A stretch of DNA of 64,000 nucleotides, from positions 5,756,444 through 5,820,443 of the forward strand of contig NC_085859.1 in assembly GCF_034702125.1 (NCBI RefSeq). The letters run 5' to 3'. The DNA comes from Engraulis encrasicolus (taxonomy: Eukaryota > Chordata > Actinopteri > Clupeiformes > Engraulidae). This document shows, piece by piece, positions 56,783 to 64,000 of the stretch (position 1 is the stretch's first letter; each line of letters opens with the position of its first letter). A model generated the notes under the pieces. It searched no databases. It worked only from the letters and a program-made list of their open reading frames with translations, and had not been told where the DNA came from. The translations under genes were made by a program, and so were the position numbers.

Positions 56783-57659
56783 TAGGGATGGTCATGATTA
56801 ACCGATGATTGATCATTAAACATTTAGTCGAAGAAATGAATTTTCGCCGACGAACCGTTAAAAAAAAAAAAAAAAAAAACAAAAACTTGAATGTAGGTTG
56901 TTCTGCCTTCCATTTAATTCCATGCCTGAGTTTAGTTTCTCTCACGTAAATCCTATGGTGAATACCGCCACCTAGTGGACTTTCTCGCGGTACTGCGCCT
57001 TAAGCGCAATTCTACTTCCTGGTTAGTTGCTGCCAGTTTTTTTCAAGTGTTTTCTGCCGTAAAGCCACCGGACTTCATCTCTCCCGCAATTAATATCTTT
57101 TCACACTTGAGCCTTGGACAATATAAGTCTGTAAGTGATCATTTTGTGTTGGATATTGTTTGTAACGAAATTGCATTGCTATTTTGAGGTAAATTTCGAT
57201 CTATTTGGCTCTAGAAATGATGTTTTCTTTGCCTGGAAATGTTGGCTAATCTCATTCTACTTTTGGTTAGAAAATGACAAAGTGTACTGTAATTACTGCA
57301 ATGTGAATTACAAATACAGTTAATCGACGCCTTGTAAAAGACGGCGGTGATTCATCTCAACATAGCCTCGCCTCGATGTCTGCACCGTTATGTGCCTTCG
57401 TTGTTGGCTCGCAACTTGAAGCCTCCCTCGTTTGCACATTTCAGGTTTAACTTTTCTTGTTAATCACTTGACACTTGTGTTGTTAATAAAAACAAATCCT
57501 CGAAGAAAAACATGATGATTTTGATGTATTTTTGTTAAAGGGCATGGTGGGCCTAAATGTGTGCTGTTTTTAATATAGAAATGTTAATGGTTAACCGATT
57601 ATTAATCATTAATTCTCCCGACGATCGACGAAGAAATTTTCACCGTATGCCCATCCCTA
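56783..57659 (+). mobile_element. hAT-like element with BED-finger relic
   Basis: Termini TAGGGATGG-CATGATTAACC (left) and TGGTTAACCG...ATGCCCATCCCTA (right) form inverted repeats. Inside, around 57,230-57,322, the plus strand reads WLENDKVYCNYCNVNYKYS, resembling the N-terminal C-x2-C half of a BED zinc finger as found at the start of hAT transposases. The rest of the transposase is missing. About 877 bp. Confidence 0.72.
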
Positions 57660-57660
57660 A

Positions 57661-57760
57661 CCGATACCATTTTTTGGCCCTGATACCGATACCCGATACC
57701 TAGCTGTTCAGTATCGGCCGATACCAGACCAATACCAATACCACCCTATTTGAAATGTAT
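57661..57760. repeat. CCGATACC-rich element, left part
   Basis: CCGATACCATTTTTTGGCCC, ATACCGATACCCGATACC and similar. The matching right part (GGTATCGG, CCGATACTGGTATCGTATCG) lies at 60,335-60,405, so a single CGATACC-type MITE appears to have been split by the LINE composite between them. Confidence 0.6.
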
Positions 57761-58312
57761 ATATATGAAGGGCTGTAGTGCATAGGCCTACTACTTGGAT
57801 GTAAAATCATTGCATAGCTTTGTCAGGCTGCTGCCTACCTTTGTGAATCAGGAAAAAGACTAATACAAAGTGAATCGAGCAAAATCTTTTATACTTTTTA
57901 AATACCTCTATGAAATGACTAATTCCAGTTCAAGTCAAGTCAAGTCAAGTAGGTTTTATTGTCAATTTCTTTACATGCACTGGTCATGCACTGGTCATAC
58001 AAAGAATTTGAAATTACATTTCTTGCTTTCCCATACAGACATAGACTAATCTAGGTAAGGACATAGACAGTATAGACATAGACAATACTTATAGGCCTAT
58101 ATAGACTTAAGACAGTATGGACATAGACAGTGCTCATACAGACATTTAAAGTGCAAGACTGGACAACAGAAGACTTGTAGAGAACATACATTAAGAGGTA
58201 ATTGCTGTGCTTTTGTGCTTTTCCTAAAGAGTCCTTTATAGCGTTCTGACATAGTAATAGTAGCATTTTGAAGAAAAATAAATATTAAAAAGGTCTATCA
58301 AGTACAACAGCA

Positions 58313-58315
<3 letters not shown>

Positions 58316-58401
<86 letters not shown>

Positions 58402-58442
58402 AGTGCAGGTAGAAGGTGCGGTGTGCGTCTCTGTGTGTGTCT

Positions 58443-58515
<73 letters not shown>

Positions 58516-58565
58516 TTGTGTGTCAGTGTGTGTATGTTTGGGTTTAGTGCAGAAAGTGCAGTGTG

Positions 58566-58664
<99 letters not shown>
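58316..58664. repeat. Three (GT)n tracts in the left palindrome arm
   Basis: GT tracts at 58,316-58,399, 58,440-58,513 and 58,566-58,664. The first two mirror the CA tract at 59,817-59,935 and shorter CA segments in the right arm. Confidence 0.95.
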
Positions 58665-58670
58665 CGCATA

Positions 58671-59700
58671 CCGAGCCAAGTGATCCACGGAGGATGCAAT
58701 TTCCTCCATCCAGCCCTCACCCACTTGGACAATAAAGACTCATATGTGAGAATGCTGTTCCTTGACTTCAGTTCAGCATTCAATACCATAATACCACAAC
58801 TACTCATCAGAAAACTGGACAAACTAGGTTTCAGCACCTCCCTCTGCAACTGGCTGCTGGACTTCCTGATGCAGAGACCACAAGCAGTACGGGTAGGGAA
58901 TAACACCTCAAGCACCCTGACCCTGAGCACGGGGGCTCCGCAAGGTTGTGTTCTCAGCCCCCTGCTGTTCACGCTGCTGACACATGACTGCACAACGACC
59001 CACAGCACTAACCATCTAGTGAAGTTTGCGGATGATACAACACTGGTGGGCCTCATCACCAAGGGCGATGAGACTCACTACAGAGAAGAAGTAGACCTGC
59101 TGGCCAGATGGTGCAAAGACAACAACCTCCTGCTGAATGTCAACAAGACCAAGGAGATTGTTGTCAACTTTCAGAGGGTCCAAAAACAACTGCCACCACT
59201 GACCATCCACGGCGATGCTGTGGAGAGAGTGAGCAGCACCAAGTTCCTTGGAGTGCACATCAGCGACGACCTCTCTTGGACCACCAACACTACATCACTG
59301 GCGAAGAAGACCCATCAGCGTCTCTACTTCTTGCGCAAACTAAAGAAGGCAAGTGCTACACCCTCCATCATGACAACATTCTACAGAGGAACCATAGAGA
59401 GCGTCGTGTCCAACTGCATCACAGTGTGGGGAGGAAGCTGCACGGAGAAAAACAAGAAGACACTCCAGCGTGTTGTGAACACAGCGAAGAAGATCATTGG
59501 AGTACCACTCCCCTCCCTGCAGGACATGTACACCACACGCCTCACCCGGAAAGCACTGATGATCATCAAAGACACAAGCCACCCTGCACACAAACTGTTC
59601 AGCCTCCTGCCCTCTGGAAAGAGGTACAGGCGCCTCCGTTCCCGTACCACCAGGCTGGCAAGCAGCTCAATGCACCAAGCAATCAAGATACTGAACACTC
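58671..59700 (+). pseudogene. Rex1/CR1-like LINE reverse transcriptase (5' truncated)
   Basis: An open frame of about 340 codons starts abruptly at the GT tract. Motifs: [20 protein letters not shown] (RT motif A; FSSAFNT is characteristic of fish Rex1 elements), [20 protein letters not shown] (motif B), [13 protein letters not shown] (motif C catalytic FADD), then [20 protein letters not shown] and [18 protein letters not shown]. No stop occurs before the 3' UTR region. The endonuclease and early RT are missing, so it is inactive, but the frame is well preserved. Confidence 0.85.
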
Positions 59701-59816
59701 AATCCAAAGCACACTGCACTTTCTGCACTAAACCCAAAAACATACACACACTGACACACAACTCACACACAGACACACACAGACACACCGCACCTTCTAC
59801 CTGCACAAAAAACCCA

Positions 59817-59938
<122 letters not shown>

Positions 59939-60409
59939 TGCTGGTGTACTTGATAGACCTATTTAAATATTTTTCTTCAAAATGCTACTATTACTATGTC
60001 AGAACGCCATAAAGGACTTTTAGGAAAAGCACAACAATTACCTCCTCCTAATGTATGTTCTCTACAAGTCTTCTGTTGTCCAGTCTTGCACTTTAAATGT
60101 CGGTATGAGCACTGTCTATGTCCATACTGTCTTATGTCCATGTATGAGTACTGTCTATGTCTATACTGTCTATGTCCTTACCTAGATTAGTCTATGTCTG
60201 AATGGGGAAGCAAGACATGTAATTTCAAATTCTTTGTATGACCAGTGCATGTAAAGAAATTGAAAATAAAACCTACTTGACTACTTGACTTGACTACTTG
60301 ACTAATTTAAGTGTCATACAAGCACCTTTAAATGGTATCGGTCGCCGACACTGATACCACCATTTTAGTGCCGATCCACCGATACTGGTATCGTATCGGT
60401 GAAACGCTA

Positions 60410-60555
60410 GTGGTTACCCCGGCGACGTTACTCGGTGTGCATTTGCATTCGTCGCACTGCCAGAAAAGACACTTCGCTACAAAAACTCATCAATGGGCGA
60501 TAAACACAGCAGGAATGAAATGTCTTTGATAGCCCAACCACAGATGGTGCAAAGA
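60410..60555. other. Short non-coding spacer
   Basis: Nothing is recognised. Confidence 0.5.
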
Positions 60556-60559
60556 TGTG

Positions 60560-61311
<752 letters not shown>

Positions 61312-61361
61312 ATTACGTAAACTAATAGTGTGTACTAACTCAGAGTCTCATTGACTCTGCC

Positions 61362-61397
61362 CTGATGAAGGCCACTCCTTGGCCGAAACATGTTGGC
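61362..61397 (+). other. Hammerhead-like core motif
   Basis: CCTGATGAAGGCCACTCCTT followed by GGCCGAAACATG. It has CTGATGA, a 5-bp hairpin (GGCCA / TGGCC) and GAAAC, the order of a hammerhead ribozyme core. There is one extra A before stem II, and stems I/III are not obvious, so this may only be a retroelement remnant. Confidence 0.3.
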
Positions 61398-61832
61398 GTT
61401 TTTAACTTTTCTACAATGATTTAGCCATTTAATAAAGCTATTTTAACTTTTTTGGGAAGAGTGCCTTGGATACTTCGTCTCTTTTGCATCCTATTTTTTG
61501 ACCAAAGAGCACCTTCGGACTACCAACTTAAAACGCTGTAGCCCTCCAACTTTTCCTATTGTTCCAGTGTGTACTAACTGTTAAGTTAGGAGTTGTATAA
61601 TAAAGGGATAAACCGTGTTCTCAGTTGGAGTCTTTATTTACGTGGCTTCATGGTTTGCCTGTTACATTTGTTCTGCTATCTTGAGTACAGTTCCAGTAGT
61701 ACAGTGCAGTAACCCCACACTGCCACCCAGTGGTCATATGATATCATTACACTAACCAACCCTTTGCATCTGCACTGTTCTGTATATTTCCTGTGCATTT
61801 TGTATCTGCTAGTGATGTTGGCTATGATTATG
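61398..61832. other. Non-coding spacer before assembly gap
   Basis: No gene recognised. Confidence 0.5.
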
Positions 61833-61835
61833 NNN
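61833..61835. other. Assembly gap (NNN)
   Basis: Three N bases immediately left of the duplicated block at 61,837. The true sequence length here is unknown. Confidence 0.99.
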
Positions 61836-61840
61836 TTTAA

Positions 61841-62486
61841 CCCTCCTGTTATCCTTGGGGTCTATTTGACCCCATTCAATGTTTAGCATCTGAAAAATAC
61901 ATGAAGTACATCATTATTTTGCTTTTCCTAAATATATGGGCCCAATGTGAAAAAAGAGAAATTTTCACAAAAATGTTTTCCCTGAGTGCTGTACACGTTT
62001 TGGTTACATCTGTGTTCATTGGGGTCAATTTGACCCCAAATTATTTTAAGTGTATTAAACATAAATATAACATCCATATTTTGCTAATACATGTTCCTAT
62101 CTGTCTAGATGATGTAAAATACATGAACATAAGTTATTTAGAACAGAACATTTTGCTTTATTTAGGGCTCTGATAACTAACAATATGCATGATGTGGACG
62201 AGGGCCAAAACTAATTCAATGCAACTGTTGGGCATTTGTTGCACACTTTCGCCTATTCATGCATTAGTTTCTTTGGCATGTGGGCTGTGTGGGGGTGCCA
62301 GGACTTATCTAAATGGCTTTTTTATGTCCCCAACCGAGCAATAGTAAATATCTGAGGCATAAACCGGTGCAAAAGTTTTTGCTTCTGCAGCAGAAGTTCT
62401 ACTGATTTTGTTGACATTTAAGTGGTTGGGGTCAAAATGACCCCAAGTATCACGGATGTAACCTAAATCTGAGGATAACAGGAGGG
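61841..62486. mobile_element. TTAA-flanked MITE, CCCTCCTGTTATCC family (copy 2)
   Basis: CCCTCCTGTTATCCTTGGGG to GGATAACAGGAGGG with TTAA at 61,837-61,840 and 62,487-62,490. 646 bp. Clean target duplication, so the better copy of the pair with 25,527-26,176. Confidence 0.9.
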
Positions 62487-63628
62487 TTAAAAACATTGGA
62501 CTCAGATGGGGAAATCTGTAGGTGTAGCCTATAAAAAAAACTATACCACACCGAGTACACTTATAAATGAAAAGGGACAATATAGAGAATCTTTCATCCA
62601 CAGGCAGGATTTGGGCTACATACAGGAGAAGGTGAAATTCTGCTTACAAAAACTGTTCTGAATAAATACGGTACCATAGTTGTAAAATTTTGAATTGTCA
62701 AAGTTATAAACAGTAGGCTATGTGCATGTAAAGGGTGATTTTCACATCCAGCCCATGTTTACATTCTTTTCCTCCTGCAGGAATGATTCAACGATGGACA
62801 TCGCGCTTGATTGTAGAAAAAATAAATGAAAAAACATCTCTGATTTCTTGTGTTTTCATTGGTGAGGCATATGGGTAAAGCACTGATCAGGAAGACCTCA
62901 AATAAGGCGGAATTCCACTGCAGCGGTGAGAACACTCAGACATCTTTTTTTGTTTATGGGAAGAGCTGATTTTCTGGCATCCTAGTTTCATAACTGCAGC
63001 CTAAAATCAGCTGTTCCTCGAGATGTCAGGATGCTTTCCTCGCCCAGACGGGGTGGTGGACACAAGAGGGAATCACAATTCAGGCCTAAGAGCCTATTTT
63101 ATGAAAAATGGAAAAAATGGGGAACTTGGCCAATACATTCGTTGCAGAGCAAAGACATTTGTCTATGATAATATTTGGGCAAGTTACTCAAAAACTGTAA
63201 TGCATTACTGATCATATTACTGTCTTTTCAAAAGAATCCCTCACAATATTAGTATATTTGAAATGTAAGGCAATACACTACTTTTGCATTACTTTAGTTA
63301 CTTTCACCCAAAAGAACTGCCTAAATAATATGGATCTGGCAATTTATTACAGTGTAAATCAAGCTCATGAGTCATGACTTTTTCACCTCCCATCCAGGAG
63401 GTGTTTTGGCAGCATGCAGACTAAAAACTACCAGGTTCAGGAATAGCTTCTTTCTGACCCACCACAATGAATACTAAAATCCAGGTAGGTAATGCATTGT
63501 AACTTAAGTTATTTAGCATGTAACTAGGCCTAAATACAGGTTTTTGCCCTGTAATGCCTTAGGCCTACATTACTGCATTACAGCAAAAAATAATGCATTA
63601 CAGTAATTAATTACTTTTGTAGTCTAAG
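62487..63628. repeat. Direct duplication of 26,177-27,295
   Basis: Collinear with the segment right of the first MITE copy, including the TGTAATGCATTAC-type element. It ends where GGGCGCGATCACACC begins at about 63,629. No gene. Confidence 0.82.
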
Positions 63629-64000
63629 GGCGCGATCACACCGGACGCGGGTTTCTGCCTACAATCCGCGATGCGCATCCAGCTGATTAATCAGAAGTGA
63701 CCACACCAAGCGCGGATCCACTGCCTATTCGAATGCGGTGACTAGGCAACGTAACGACAACTGTCACTCGCAACGTAGCCTAATCGATGGTGTTGTGTCA
63801 TAAAATGATGTGAAAACATACACAAAATGCTTTGTCCATTCATCTAAAATTAATAGAAGACGAGCTCTTTCCTTGCTCTCCTAACGTTGGATAGGGAATC
63901 TGATATGAATGTTGATAACGGTCTCCTATCGAACATCTGGAAATCCGCCGCGGGTTTTCCGCCTTGAGTTGAACTTTTTTCAACTCGATCCGCCCGGCGC
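63629..64000. repeat. GGGCGCGATCACACC-type interspersed repeat, left end
   Basis: GGGCGCGATCACACCGGACG, GGTTTCTGCC, then AAGCGCGGATCC motifs match the style of common fish DNA-transposon ends. It interrupts the AGTGTTGGGCA-type MITE and runs off the window. Confidence 0.5.

Noticed and set aside
59108..59731. 207-codon open frame as a separate protein
   Set aside because: It is a shifted-frame shadow of the LINE reverse transcriptase on the same strand.

Overview
The window looks like a ray-finned (teleost) fish nuclear genome. It has short exons with GT-AG introns, very dense (AC)n/(GT)n microsatellites, tRNA-derived SINEs, CR1/L2/Rex1-group LINEs, Tc1/mariner and hAT remnants, many MITEs with TTAA targets, and fish-type TRIM (finTRIM) genes. 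I cannot name the species. A three-base N run at 61,833-61,835 marks an assembly join.

The host genes are TRIM/finTRIM genes, all on the minus strand. Gene A (1-2,146, running off the left edge) has a RING/B-box1/B-box2 exon, a 96-bp coiled-coil exon and the start of a third exon that carries an apparent 2-nt frameshift. Gene B exists as two copies, at about 5,835-24,331 (B1) and 45,310-54,363 (B2). I could reconstruct its exons from splice sites and reading phase: small N-terminal modules with the core SPAPSCVSLKSMD (M exons), a 31-codon exon (E1), a RING split over two exons (E2, E3) with a single B-box on E3, a linker exon (E4), a Gln-rich coiled-coil exon (E5), a 48-bp exon (E6) and a PRY/SPRY (B30.2) exon (E7). 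In B2 exons E1-E7 join in frame to a stop (498 codons with the stop). In B1 the same gene is broken by a 4.9-kb L2-type LINE placed inside E1 and by a 2-nt deletion in E5. A third, lone B30.2 exon at 33.1-33.6 kb is a frameshifted pseudogene, and a short finTRIM exon-3 remnant lies at 56.65 kb. The N-terminal modules resemble those I know from fish NLRC3-like NLR proteins, so gene B looks like a chimera of NLR-type N-terminal exons with a TRIM E3 ligase. This is the most interesting biology in the window.

Layout: 0-2.2 kb gene A with nested MITEs; 2.2-5.8 kb repeats, a minisatellite and a large palindrome; 5.8-24.4 kb gene B1 with two LINE insertions, a SINE and MITEs; 24.4-33 kb mostly non-coding with MITEs, a LINE 3' end, a minisatellite and a SINE; 33.1-33.6 kb B30.2 pseudogene; 34-43 kb a 1.1-kb inverted repeat around degenerate LINE and Tc1 fragments, then the 3' end of a second LINE with a restriction-like endonuclease; 43.6-45.2 kb a full-length dead Tc1-like element; 45.3-54.4 kb gene B2; 54.4-64 kb hAT, LINE and Tc1 remnants and a 1.8-kb direct duplication of 25.5-27.3 kb.

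If expressed, gene A and gene B2 would be RING-type E3 ubiquitin ligases, with coiled coils for dimerisation and (seen for B2) a C-terminal B30.2 recognition domain. This is the usual architecture of the expanded fish antiviral finTRIM family. Everything else is mobile or repetitive DNA. Comparing B1 with B2 dates several insertions as younger than the gene duplication and fixes their boundaries to the base.
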